Positions 44,199 to 52,930 of a stretch of 64,000 bases of DNA are shown here, piece by piece. The notes beneath the pieces were generated by a model, which was not told where the DNA came from, ran no database searches, and worked only from the letters and a program-made list of their open reading frames with translations. Origin of the DNA: JABMMZ01 sp964438995 (GTDB lineage: Bacteria; Bacteroidota; Bacteroidia; NS11-12g; UBA955). Position numbers and translations under genes: made by a program. The stretch is from NCBI GenBank assembly GCA_964438995.1, contig CAYTMQ010000001.1, forward strand, positions 620,001 through 684,000. The letters run 5' to 3'. Within the stretch, counting starts at the first letter, position 1. The number at the start of each line of letters is the position of its first letter.

Positions 44199-44206
44199 AA
44201 GGAGGT
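44199..44206 (+). promoter_or_regulatory. Strong Shine-Dalgarno sequence (AAAGGAGGT-like)
   Basis: GGAGG ends about 10 nt before ATG 44216. Strong Shine-Dalgarno sites are unusual in Bacteroidota, where A-rich leaders dominate, and no comparable site was noticed before the other genes examined here. Confidence 0.5.
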
Positions 44207-44215
44207 AAGGTAATT

Positions 44216-44608
44216 ATGAATATAAATTCAGAATTAAATGAAATTTTATAAAAGAACATTGAATTAAAGGAATCAATAACAAAAATAGAATCTATTGAAT
44301 CTAATGAAGTTTATTTTTCAGAGATTTTTAAGTTGATTAAGAGATTTGGTATTCACCCCAAATTGATAACATTGCTTTTAATTAAATTACAATTATCAGA
44401 AGAAAAATTTTCATTTAAAATGCTTGAAAATATGGTTTATACAAGTTTATATAATTCCACCGATAGTAAACTTTTATTAGAGTTTTATTTTTTAGTTGAA
44501 AATGTTCTTCAAGAAAGTGCAGATAAGAAAAGTCATTCCCTCATTACATTTAAAACTTTAGAGATAGAAAAAAATTTGGATGAAAGAAAAGGTAAAATTG
44601 TCACTTAA
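44216..44608 (+). pseudogene. Unknown gene interrupted by one in-frame TAA
   Basis: From ATG 44216 the frame encodes MNINSELNEIL, then TAA (44249-44251), and then continues open for 118 codons (KNIELKESITKIESIES, FGIHPKLITLLLIKLQL, LLLEFYFLVENVLQES). It ends at 44608. The strong Shine-Dalgarno before the ATG shows where translation would begin. Without the stop it would be a 130-residue, helix-rich soluble protein. A restart at TTG 44333 would give 91 residues. Family unknown. Confidence 0.55.
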
Positions 44609-44661
44609 ATAAAAACAGCAAAACATATGAAAACAAATTTAAATCCTTAGTTGAACGTAAA

Positions 44662-44889
44662 GTGGAAGGAAAAATTACAAATATAAAAATTGGTTCTAGA
44701 GTGACAAGTTGGATTGAAGTTGACAGTTTCAATAAAATTGATGTTTATTTGTCAATTACTTTTGAAATAGAGAAATATAAAATCAAAGTTGGAGATAGTT
44801 TGAGCAAAGATTCGAATAGTAAAATTATCAGTTTTTATTCTAAAACAAATTTAGGATACGTTAAGTACTTGGATTTCGAAATGTATTAG
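44662..44889 (+). CDS. Small protein fragment, unknown
   Basis: This 75-codon frame has a GTG start (GKITNIKIGSRVTSWIEVD, IKVGDSLSKDSNSKIISFY). The frame stays open for at least 25 codons upstream (NSKTYENKFKSLVERKV) without an ATG, so the true 5' end may be lost. The beta-rich 'GDSxSKxSNSK' pattern resembles small Bacteroidota lipoprotein-like proteins. It may be decayed. Confidence 0.35.
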   Translation: MEGKITNIKIGSRVTSWIEVDSFNKIDVYLSITFEIEKYKIKVGDSLSKDSNSKIISFYSKTNLGYVKYLDFEMY

Positions 44890-44949
44890 TTGCAAACTTT
44901 GTCTCAAACATTTTTTAATAAATAATTTAAATTGATTATAACGAAAATT

Positions 44950-45252
44950 ATGAACTACTTAAGTATAACTCTAACGGCATTTTTATTATTGTCAATAGGT
45001 TGTGGCAATAGTAACAAAATGGTAGAATTAAAGTTCTATGAATTTTACCCTGATGCTTATATTGGTTCTAGAACGATTCAAAAAGAAGAATATAAGAATT
45101 TGACAAGTGTTTTAGTGTACTATGGGTTTAATTTTTGTTACAAGGAAGGTAAAATATACATCAATGAAAAGGATACATTTGATAAAGAGTACTTAGCAAA
45201 TGTATGCCAGAAAAGCAAAGATTCAATATGGATGAAAGCTCATCTTAAATAA
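44950..45252 (+). CDS. Small lipoprotein, unknown
   Basis: This 100-residue protein has a lipoprotein signal (MNYLSITLTAFLLLSIGC, Cys18). ATG 44950 is used instead of an upstream TTG because it places the signal peptide correctly. The mature part (KFYEFYPDAYIGSRTIQKEEYKN) is unrecognised. It is the last gene of the AT-rich islet. Confidence 0.55.
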   Translation: MNYLSITLTAFLLLSIGCGNSNKMVELKFYEFYPDAYIGSRTIQKEEYKNLTSVLVYYGFNFCYKEGKIYINEKDTFDKEYLANVCQKSKDSIWMKAHLK

Positions 45253-45290
45253 CTTTTTTATCCTATATTCGTTTCAAATTAATCTACCAA

Positions 45291-46667
45291 ATGTCAAAAA
45301 TAAAACTAATTGTATTGTTGCTTTTTGCTGGAACAAGTGTTCAGTTGATGGCGTCTAAAATAGTAACTACTATTTCAGGAAAAATTACCAATCCTACAAG
45401 TGATTCTGTCTTTCTGTATGATAAGAATGATGCATTGGTCAAAGGCGTTAAACTTGGAAAGAAAAATACTTTCAAAATTGAAGTTGAAATAGAGGAAGGC
45501 TATTACGATTTAAGTGATGGTAATGAACAAACAAAATTGTTCTTGAGTCCGGGTTTTAATATCAACATCTCGCTAAACACCAAAGAGTTTGACGAATCTA
45601 TAAATTATACTGGTAAAGGTGCTGCCGAAAACAATTATCTAGCTCAAAGTTATCTCTTGGATGAGCGTTTGGATAAATTAAAATCTTACTCCTATTATGC
45701 TAAACTCAATGAAACGGCATTTTTAAGTTTGAGTGATTCTGTTTTGCAACTAGAATTGGCCCTATTAAATCAATACAAGAACGAACAATTGCTAAGTTTT
45801 TATGAGACTGAGAAAATGAAGTTGGAATACACCTATTACTTAAAATTGTACAACTATAGAAGTATGCACAGCATGATTACAAGTACGCCCAATTTTAAAA
45901 CATCTGATCAGTTTCCTAATCCGTTTAAAAACATTGTTCTTGATAAGGCAGAATGGGTCAAATATTACGAATATACCAACGTGGTTGAGTCGTATTTGGA
46001 ACATCTTGCAAGTATCGATATCGAGCAAAAAGTTGATTCTGATTATTATTTGTCATTCTTTAAACATCTAGAGAATCAAATTAAATTGCCTGAATTAAGA
46101 GAGAAGTTTGCGTATAGTTTTGGCAAGTATAGATTGAATTATGTTGTGCAACTTGATGAGGTATATGCGAAGATCAAAACTAACTTGAGGTCGGAAGAAA
46201 AAATTCAAGAGGTTGAAAAAGTCTATTTAAAAATGAAGGCTTTAAAATCGAAAACGCTGTTGCCTAAATTCCAATTCAAAGACATTAACAACCGACAAGT
46301 GAATCTCGAGGATTTTAAAGGTAAATTTGTGTACATAGATGTTTGGGCTACTTGGTGCGGACCGTGTGTTTACGAGATCCCTCATTTAAAGAAATTGCAA
46401 GATACACTAGAGGGCAAGAACATCGTCCTTATCAGCATTTGTAAAAGTGATTATGAACAAAACTGGAGAAGCTTTGTGGCTAAAAAAGATTTGAAGGGTG
46501 TTCAGTTATTTGCCGAAGAGAGTCAGACACAATTTTTTGATGATTTCATCGTAAGTGGTATTCCGCGATTTATCTTATTAGATAAAGAAGGTAAAATCAT
46601 CGAGTACGATGCAAAACGACCATCTGACCCAAAGCTGTTAGAGCAGTTGCTGAAATTGTTGAATTAA
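45291..46667 (+). CDS. TlpA-like thioredoxin-fold protein with N-terminal DUF4369-like domain
   Basis: This 458-residue periplasmic protein has a signal peptide (IKLIVLLLFAGTSVQLMAS). A beta-rich DUF4369-like N-terminal domain (about 25-110, TISGKITNPTSDSVFLYDK) and a helical linker (about 115-320) follow. The C-terminal TlpA/ResA-type thioredoxin domain has active site WATWCGPC (Cys356, Cys359) and the cis-Pro block VSGIPRFILLDKEGKI. It probably reduces periplasmic disulfides or supports cytochrome maturation; the partner is unknown. Confidence 0.85.
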   Translation: MSKIKLIVLLLFAGTSVQLMASKIVTTISGKITNPTSDSVFLYDKNDALVKGVKLGKKNTFKIEVEIEEGYYDLSDGNEQTKLFLSPGFNINISLNTKEFDESINYTGKGAAENNYLAQSYLLDERLDKLKSYSYYAKLNETAFLSLSDSVLQLELALLNQYKNEQLLSFYETEKMKLEYTYYLKLYNYRSMHSMITSTPNFKTSDQFPNPFKNIVLDKAEWVKYYEYTNVVESYLEHLASIDIEQKVDSDYYLSFFKHLENQIKLPELREKFAYSFGKYRLNYVVQLDEVYAKIKTNLRSEEKIQEVEKVYLKMKALKSKTLLPKFQFKDINNRQVNLEDFKGKFVYIDVWATWCGPCVYEIPHLKKLQDTLEGKNIVLISICKSDYEQNWRSFVAKKDLKGVQLFAEESQTQFFDDFIVSGIPRFILLDKEGKIIEYDAKRPSDPKLLEQLLKLLN

Positions 46668-46766
46668 ATTTATCGTCTTATCCGTCTGTTTTTTTAACAT
46701 CAGATACCTTGGCAAGGGTCTAAAGTTAAAATAATTCAAAACCCTCTATTTCTCTCAAAAAATCAT

Positions 46767-46774
46767 TAATTTTG
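46767..46774 (+). promoter_or_regulatory. -7 promoter box TAATTTTG, nearly leaderless
   Basis: Exact consensus, 6 nt before ATG 46781. Confidence 0.55.
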
Positions 46775-46780
46775 CGCTTT

Positions 46781-48313
46781 ATGTCGAAAGTTAGAGTAAG
46801 ATTTGCACCTAGTCCTACAGGACCATTGCACATTGGTGGTGTTCGTACGGCTTTATTCAATTATTTGTTTGCTAAACAACAGGGCGGCGATATGATTCTT
46901 AGAATCGAAGACACAGACCAGCAGCGTTTTGTGCCTGGTGCCGAACAGTACATTATAGATTCTTTGACTTGGGCAGGTATCAAATTCGATGAGGGTACTC
47001 ATGTCGGTGGTCCATGTGAGCCATACAGACAAAGCGATAGAAAAGGTATGTATAGACAGTATGCTGACCAACTCCTAGAAGCTGGACATGCCTATTATGC
47101 TTTCGATACGGCCGAAGAACTTGAGGCTATGAGAGAAAAGTTGAAAGCTGGTGGCATGGCCGCACAATACGATGCCGTTAGCAGAATGAGTATGATAAAC
47201 TCATTGACTCTACCTGAAGATGAAGTAAAAAGAAGATTAGACGCTGGCGACCCTTATGTCATCAGAATAAAATTACCTCGCAAAGAGGAAGTGCGTTTCC
47301 ACGATTTGATAAGAGGATGGGTAGTGGTGCAAACCTCTGCTATGGATGACAAAGTGTTGTTCAAAAGCGACGGAATGCCAACCTATCACTTAGCAAACGT
47401 TGTCGACGATTATACCATGAAAATTACCCATGTAATTAGAGGTGAAGAATGGTTGCCATCTGCACCTTTGCATGTGATGCTTTATAAGTTTTTCGGATGG
47501 GAAGATGTGATGCCTAAATTTGCACATTTGCCTTTGATTTTAAAACCGGATGGCAATGGTAAATTGAGCAAGAGAGATGGTGATAGATTGGGTTTCCCAG
47601 TGTTTCCTATGGATTGGAAAGACCCAGCTTCGGGCGAGGTAAGCAGTGGTTACAAAGACAAAGGTTATGAACCAGAAGCTGTAGTGAATATGCTGGCACT
47701 GCTTGGATGGCATACTTCTGACAATAGAGAAATTTTCTCAATGGATGAGTTGATTCAATTGTTCAGCATTGAGAAAATATCAAAGAATGGTGCGAAGTTC
47801 GACCCTGAAAAAGCAAAGTGGTTCAATCATCAGCATTTGATGTTGAAAGACAATTCAGAAATAGCAAGTTCAATAATAGATTCAGTGAAATCAAAAGGGT
47901 ATGATACCAATGTTGAATTTCTAACTAAGGTTGTAGGATTGATAAAAGAGAAGGTTAATTTTAAGAACGAAATAGCAGAACGTTGTGGTTACTTCTTCGA
48001 AGCTCCAAAAGCTTATGATGAGCAAGTAATTGCTAAAAAGTGGAACACACAAGTTGCCACGTATTTGGCAAGCTTTGCTGATGAGTTGGCATCAATGGAA
48101 ATGTTGTCATCACACGATATAGAACACAAATTTAAAGAAGGAGCAAATGCTCAAGGCATCAATCCTGGCAGTTTAATGCAACCCTTAAGGGTGTGTTTAA
48201 GTGGCGAAGCTGGCGGTCCACCTTTGTTTGAGTTGCTATCTTTGTTAGGAGTTAACGAATCTGCTAACAGAATTAAAACAGCTATATCAAAAATTTCTAA
48301 TACCGCATCTTAA
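46781..48313 (+). CDS. gltX: Glutamate--tRNA ligase
   Basis: This class I synthetase charges tRNA-Glu. It is 510 residues, the normal length for Bacteroidota. The HIGH-type motif is RFAPSPTGPLHIGGVRT, and the KMSKS-type motif is GKLSKRDGDR. A C-terminal anticodon-binding region (about 370-510) is present. ATG 46781 (MSKVRVRFAPS) is used; the upstream in-frame codons lie in the promoter box. Its stop overlaps the next ATG by one base (TAATG). Confidence 0.95.
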   Translation: MSKVRVRFAPSPTGPLHIGGVRTALFNYLFAKQQGGDMILRIEDTDQQRFVPGAEQYIIDSLTWAGIKFDEGTHVGGPCEPYRQSDRKGMYRQYADQLLEAGHAYYAFDTAEELEAMREKLKAGGMAAQYDAVSRMSMINSLTLPEDEVKRRLDAGDPYVIRIKLPRKEEVRFHDLIRGWVVVQTSAMDDKVLFKSDGMPTYHLANVVDDYTMKITHVIRGEEWLPSAPLHVMLYKFFGWEDVMPKFAHLPLILKPDGNGKLSKRDGDRLGFPVFPMDWKDPASGEVSSGYKDKGYEPEAVVNMLALLGWHTSDNREIFSMDELIQLFSIEKISKNGAKFDPEKAKWFNHQHLMLKDNSEIASSIIDSVKSKGYDTNVEFLTKVVGLIKEKVNFKNEIAERCGYFFEAPKAYDEQVIAKKWNTQVATYLASFADELASMEMLSSHDIEHKFKEGANAQGINPGSLMQPLRVCLSGEAGGPPLFELLSLLGVNESANRIKTAISKISNTAS

Positions 48314-48834
48314 TGCAGAAGTACACCATCCTTATATTGCTGGTTTTTTTGAGTGCTTGTCATTACGCAAGTTTTACAGACAGACCAGGTGTAATAGTGC
48401 CAAAGTTTCCAGATGCCATGTGTGGTAAGTATCAGAATGTAACCAAAAGCAAAGGTGTATATGATACCACTTTCATCACTGTGAATTCTAATGGCATTGT
48501 CTATTCTGATGGCAGTGTCAACAAAGCAATTTCTTTAAATGATTCTATGTATTCATTGAGTCATTTAGGTGATTACTATTACATGAATGTCAAAGAATCT
48601 GACAGTACTGGCAAAAACACCTATTTTGTTTATCCTTTCGAGTTCAACGAAAAAAGTGTTTATGTGTACATCTTGCCATACAACAACACGACCATCAAAC
48701 AAATGAAGAAAGCGGGATTGGGGATTTCTACAAGAATGACTGGAGAATATGTGATGGATAACAAAGCCTTTAAAAACTATGTAGAAAAGCGACTAAAAAG
48801 AAAAAAAGCATTTAAATTTAACAAGATTAAATAA
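48313..48834 (+). CDS. Lipoprotein of unknown function
   Basis: This 173-residue protein has lipobox LSAC (Cys16). It contains PKFPDAMCGKYQNVTKSKG, then alternating short strands and a very basic C terminus (YVEKRLKRKKAFKFNKIK). It is wedged between gltX and a B12-binding gene with 1-nt TAATG overlaps on both sides, so it is tightly coupled. Family not recognised. Confidence 0.65.
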   Translation: MQKYTILILLVFLSACHYASFTDRPGVIVPKFPDAMCGKYQNVTKSKGVYDTTFITVNSNGIVYSDGSVNKAISLNDSMYSLSHLGDYYYMNVKESDSTGKNTYFVYPFEFNEKSVYVYILPYNNTTIKQMKKAGLGISTRMTGEYVMDNKAFKNYVEKRLKRKKAFKFNKIK

Positions 48835-49247
48835 TGAGTTCATTAAATCGTCCAATAAGAGTGTTAATAGCGAAAGTCGGACTAGACGGTCACGATCGAG
48901 GCGCTAAAGTGATTGCAACGGCATTGAGAGATGCGGGGATGGAAGTGATATACACAGGGCTGCGTCAAACACCAGAAATGGTTGTAAATGCTGCTTTACA
49001 AGAAGATGTTGACGTAATAGGCGTTAGCATTTTATCAGGAGCGCACAACACTGTTTTTCCAAAGATTATAGATACAATGAAAGCCAAGCAATTAGATGAT
49101 GTGTTGTTAATTGGAGGAGGTATTATTCCAGACGACGACATGAAAACCTTGAACGAACAAGGCGTAGCGAGGTTATTTCCTCCTGGCACATCTACCACAG
49201 ATATTGTCTCATATATCACCGAATGGGTATCTGAGAAAAGAGCATAA
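48834..49247 (+). CDS. Stand-alone cobalamin (B12)-binding domain protein, methylmalonyl-CoA mutase C-terminal type
   Basis: This 137-residue protein comprises only the B12-binding domain. It has the cobalamin motif VGLDGHDRGAKVIATAL (D-x-H-x-x-G), the SIL block VIGVSILSGAHNT and the LLIGGGIIPDDD loop. It is closest in pattern to the C-terminal domain of methylmalonyl-CoA mutase, which in some bacteria is a separate small subunit. The large catalytic subunit is not in the window. A carboxylase subunit is encoded at 41787 and could belong to the same propionate pathway, but this is inference. Confidence 0.85.
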   Translation: MSSLNRPIRVLIAKVGLDGHDRGAKVIATALRDAGMEVIYTGLRQTPEMVVNAALQEDVDVIGVSILSGAHNTVFPKIIDTMKAKQLDDVLLIGGGIIPDDDMKTLNEQGVARLFPPGTSTTDIVSYITEWVSEKRA

Positions 49248-49278
49248 AAAAAGCCGACTTTAAGAAGTCGGCTTTTTT
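49246..49278 (+). terminator. Rho-independent terminator
   Basis: AAAAAAGCCGACTT / AAGTCGGCTTTTTT stem with a short TAAG loop, at the stop of the B12-binding gene. The minus-strand gene ends at 49280, and the symmetric A/T flanks could serve both. Confidence 0.85.
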
Positions 49279-49279
49279 G

Positions 49280-50356
49280 TTAATTTCCCAAAACAGCTCT
49301 ATACCAAAGTTCAGGTACTTCTCCTTGTTTGGCGATTTCGTAATCCATTTCTTTGCAGCCTATGAATTTGGGTGCAATTTTCTTTTTCTTATTCATATTT
49401 GGAATTTGCATCCACCATCTTCCAGTTAATTCGCTGTATAAAAACAACATGTCTTCCCCACTGTGTGCATGACATTTGTATACCGTAAAGTTTCTGTTGT
49501 TTAACTGAGGATGGTCATTGAATCGATTGTCTATTCCATCAATAGTATACCATACCATTTGCGCAATTTGCATGGCATCCGTTTCGTGGTTGTTCAGTGT
49601 AAAATGGTTGAATAAAAATGTGCTTATTTTATTAGAAACACCTGCATATCTGCAAATGCCACAAGCTTCTTGATTCAATAAACCACTTGGTAAATGTTTG
49701 TTTGATGAGACAAAATCAGAATGCTTGATACTATCCAAACTGAATTCGAAAATATCTGCTTGACGTAACACTGGTTCTATGTTTTGTATGTTGTTTCTCA
49801 GATCACCTAATCGTATTTGTTCGCTAAAAAATTCAGAAACCATTTGCAAACTTGCATGTGTGTTCAAGAAATTTTGAATGCCAATAAACGACGCGTGAAA
49901 CAATTTGTTTTTTTGTCTGAGTTTCCAAATGATATCATCTGGATTGTATGCAATTTCTGGTGAAACCAATGCATAGTCAACGTCATTGAAAGGTGTGCTT
50001 TTTAGAATGGCATCGCTGTAATTATCGTTTTCTCCAATAATGATAGGAATGATGTTTTCTGATTTTAAGGCAATAAGACATTCTCTCAGTCCAGCAATTG
50101 CATTTTTAGGTGTTCCATCGTGGTTGATGTTTCCAAAGTCGGCAACACTAGTGCCTGTAAAATTGAAACTGTAGCCATATAAATGTTTGCGCATTTTATC
50201 GGCATTGTCTCCAAGTCCAATAATAGCAACATCTATATTAGAGTAATCAGGAAATTTACCAGTATTTACTTTCATCTCACAGCCCATAGTGCCAACCATT
50301 TTAGCGAATGGTTTGTGAATGGCCTTGCTAACCGGATTAAAAAATGCTTCTAACAT
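49280..50356 (-). CDS. Arginase-fold protein with degenerate metal site
   Basis: This 358-residue protein follows the ureohydrolase outline. It has IDVAIIGLGDNADK, a position equivalent to GGDHS that reads IIIGENDNYSDAI, a position equivalent to DAHxD that reads VDYALVSPEI, and FEFSLDSIKHSDF in place of SxDxDxxDP. The His/Asp metal ligands of the first two motifs are missing, so arginase or formimidoylglutamase activity is unlikely. The block LNQEACGICRYAG is a conserved mark of the Bacteroidota branch. It is divergent from the SDR gene. Confidence 0.75.
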   Translation of the reverse strand: MLEAFFNPVSKAIHKPFAKMVGTMGCEMKVNTGKFPDYSNIDVAIIGLGDNADKMRKHLYGYSFNFTGTSVADFGNINHDGTPKNAIAGLRECLIALKSENIIPIIIGENDNYSDAILKSTPFNDVDYALVSPEIAYNPDDIIWKLRQKNKLFHASFIGIQNFLNTHASLQMVSEFFSEQIRLGDLRNNIQNIEPVLRQADIFEFSLDSIKHSDFVSSNKHLPSGLLNQEACGICRYAGVSNKISTFLFNHFTLNNHETDAMQIAQMVWYTIDGIDNRFNDHPQLNNRNFTVYKCHAHSGEDMLFLYSELTGRWWMQIPNMNKKKKIAPKFIGCKEMDYEIAKQGEVPELWYRAVLGN

Positions 50357-50409
50357 GATGTTTCAATATTGAGATAAAAAACCGAATATTGCCCTATAAA
50401 TCTTTCAAC

Positions 50410-51396
50410 ATGTTGGTAGTAACGGGAGCAACTGGTTTTTTAGGCGCGCATCTTACAATGACTTTACTCTTAAAAGGTCATACAGTGAAAGCCATTAAAC
50501 GTCCTAGCTCTAATCTATCTGAATTTAACTCTATTGCTTTATGGCGACTAAAAGGTCATCAACATCTTTTGGCAAATTTCACTTGGTGTGATGCCGATGT
50601 TACAGATGTGTTGTCTCTTGACGAAGCTTTTGCAGGTGCTGAATACGTTTTTCATTGTGCTGCCATAGTGGCGTTTAAAGGTCACAGTAGCGAAATGACA
50701 AAAGTAAATGTCGAAGGTACAGCCAATGTTGTGAATGCCTGTATAAAAGCCAATGTTAAAAAGTTGCTTTACGTAAGTAGCACCGCTGCTTTAGGAAGGA
50801 CAGACAATCAACAAGAAATTACAGAAGAAACACAATGGGTTGATGATTCAAACAACACCGAATATGCCATTTCTAAACACTTAGCAGAGTTGGAGGTATG
50901 GAGAGGGATGGAAGAGGGCTTAAATGTGTTTGTCGTTAATCCAGGTATTATTCTGGGTCCGGGACAATGGGATAAAGGCGCTTCTCGTTTATTCAGCAAT
51001 ATCAAAAAAGGCTTTAAGTTCTATACCAATGGCATCAATGGATTTGTAGGAGTTGAAGACGTTGCTGAAGTGCTTGCAACTGTCGGCTTAAGTGAGATTA
51101 AAAACAAGAGATTCTTAATGGTGGCTGAAAATCTCTCTTATAAAACCTTGTTTGATTGGATGGCCAAAGCATTAAAGGTTAATCCTCCAACCATTGAATT
51201 GAAAGCATCTTACTTGCCTTGGTTAAAATGGCCTATCAAATTGTATTCGGCATTAGTGCCCAAAACCAACATTAGCTATGAAACATTAAAAACGTCTGTC
51301 AAACAGCACCGATACAACAATTCATCTATTCAAGCTATAGGGTTTAAATTTACGCCAATTGAAGTGGTGGTGAACCAAACATCGCAACTTCTTTAA
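50410..51396 (+). CDS. NAD(P)-dependent extended SDR (epimerase/dehydratase or DFR-like)
   Basis: This 328-residue protein has the nucleotide motif VVTGATGFLGAHL at its N terminus, the CAA block VFHCAAIVAF, and a Ser/Tyr-Lys catalytic set YVSST...EYAISKHLAE. VNPGIILGPG matches the dihydroflavonol-reductase-like branch. ATG 50410 begins directly at MLVVTGATGF; earlier in-frame starts add unrelated residues. Substrate unknown. Confidence 0.85.
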   Translation: MLVVTGATGFLGAHLTMTLLLKGHTVKAIKRPSSNLSEFNSIALWRLKGHQHLLANFTWCDADVTDVLSLDEAFAGAEYVFHCAAIVAFKGHSSEMTKVNVEGTANVVNACIKANVKKLLYVSSTAALGRTDNQQEITEETQWVDDSNNTEYAISKHLAELEVWRGMEEGLNVFVVNPGIILGPGQWDKGASRLFSNIKKGFKFYTNGINGFVGVEDVAEVLATVGLSEIKNKRFLMVAENLSYKTLFDWMAKALKVNPPTIELKASYLPWLKWPIKLYSALVPKTNISYETLKTSVKQHRYNNSSIQAIGFKFTPIEVVVNQTSQLL

Positions 51397-51433
51397 TTTG
51401 TTTACTTTTTAGCCTTAAAAGGTATTAAACATC

Positions 51434-52837
51434 ATGAAACAACTTGTATTGATTATTTGTCTGATTCAATTTTGTTCGACACATGCTCAAGAAAGCTATA
51501 TGCAATGGCTGAATGGCAAAAATCATAGCAAAGGATTGTATGAATTTCAGAGGATGGAAGAAACTACTGAGGTTAAAAAGCCTGGAACATTACCCAGATT
51601 TAAAAGAGTATTTATAATCGATACGTTTTGGTTTTTAAATTATGGAAAAGATACCATAACCATTAATAAAATTCATACTGCTGATACATCTGGAATAACA
51701 TATTCAAAAAAGACTGCTCCAAATCAAAAAGGCTTTATTGCAGTAAACAGATTGAAGGTTTTTTATGGGTCTCAATTGTTGGTCCACGAGAATCACTATT
51801 TCAATGTCATGACCAACTATTCACCTTGGGAATTTTGTACTTTAGATTATGTGTTGGTAACACCATATTATCCAATTGTGATATGGAATCCCAAAGAAAG
51901 AAGCTATGCTCAAAAATTGGATTCATTTAAGTCTTTAAAAGTGTATTTAGATAAAGATCATTTTCCGATATGTATGGGCATAGAACATTCAAAAAGCAAA
52001 GAGAAGCTTTTAACCTGGAAGTATTGGAAAAATACGACCTTTATTGGAGATTCTATTCATTTAAAGAAAGTTAGTTTTTATCTGTCTTTGGTAAAAAATG
52101 CTAAAGACATTCCTATTAAAATACAAGTATTGAAAAACCAACAATGGGAGAAAGCTTTGTTAGATTGCAATGGGTTAAATTTTGAAATATATGTTGATAG
52201 GTATTGTGACAGCATAAAAGTTTATAACGATTCTGAGTTTGTTGTTTTGCCATTGGGGTATCAAAAATTATCAGAAATAACTTACTATAACCATTTGGAT
52301 TTGGTAAAGAATGGAGATGGTTATTATACCAACGGTTTTAATGTATATCCTGTAAGATATATTAAAAACACCTATGCTATAAAGTTGAGCAATAATTGCA
52401 ACTTAGAAAACACCATAATCGAAATGCAAACCATGTTTTCTGAAGCCGAATTTTCGAAATTTTCTGAAAATGTTATTATAGTTGTCTTGCCTGATCAAAA
52501 TGCGATTTTAAATTCAAAACTATTGGAATCTATTTCACAAGTGCCATGTGTTGAGTATGTCTCTCAAATGCTTTGGTTAAAGTATCAAACTAAGAGTTTT
52601 TTTGTGAATGAATTTTATTCGACAGGCAGTCAGATTCAAGATTCTGAGATGAAAAAGTATGTCGAGAAATGTCAGTTTATTTCAGACCCAGAAAAAAGTG
52701 TATTTATTTATAACAAGAACATATTAGGTGAAAATTTTTTAAAGGATTTCAATTTGCTCAATCAAAATGAACGTTTAAAATGGATACAGCCTAGAGTGTA
52801 TTTAGATGCTACTAAAAATATCAGTCCATTAGACTAA
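51434..52837 (+). CDS. Secreted protein of unknown function with a DUF1573-like N-terminal part
   Basis: This 467-residue protein has a signal peptide (MKQLVLIICLIQFCSTHAQ). Residues about 40-130 (TFWFLNYGKDTITINKI...TAPNQKGFIAVN) look like one Ig-like DUF1573 domain, a fold common in Bacteroidota exported proteins, though without its usual CGCT block. The remainder (about 140-467) is not recognised and shows no sorting domain. It is transcribed convergent to paaC, with a terminator between. Confidence 0.6.
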   Translation: MKQLVLIICLIQFCSTHAQESYMQWLNGKNHSKGLYEFQRMEETTEVKKPGTLPRFKRVFIIDTFWFLNYGKDTITINKIHTADTSGITYSKKTAPNQKGFIAVNRLKVFYGSQLLVHENHYFNVMTNYSPWEFCTLDYVLVTPYYPIVIWNPKERSYAQKLDSFKSLKVYLDKDHFPICMGIEHSKSKEKLLTWKYWKNTTFIGDSIHLKKVSFYLSLVKNAKDIPIKIQVLKNQQWEKALLDCNGLNFEIYVDRYCDSIKVYNDSEFVVLPLGYQKLSEITYYNHLDLVKNGDGYYTNGFNVYPVRYIKNTYAIKLSNNCNLENTIIEMQTMFSEAEFSKFSENVIIVVLPDQNAILNSKLLESISQVPCVEYVSQMLWLKYQTKSFFVNEFYSTGSQIQDSEMKKYVEKCQFISDPEKSVFIYNKNILGENFLKDFNLLNQNERLKWIQPRVYLDATKNISPLD

Positions 52838-52847
52838 CTAAATAGGA

Positions 52848-52884
52848 AAGCCGGAGACAATATGGATGGGTATTGCTCCGGCTT
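52848..52884 (+). terminator. Terminator between the DUF1573-like gene and paaC
   Basis: AAGCCGGAG / CTCCGGCTT stem extended by CAATA / TATTG around an 8-nt loop. The T tract is weak on both strands. Confidence 0.6.
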
Positions 52885-52930
52885 AATAACTACTTGCACT
52901 CTCAAAACAAGTAATTAATGATTATGAATT

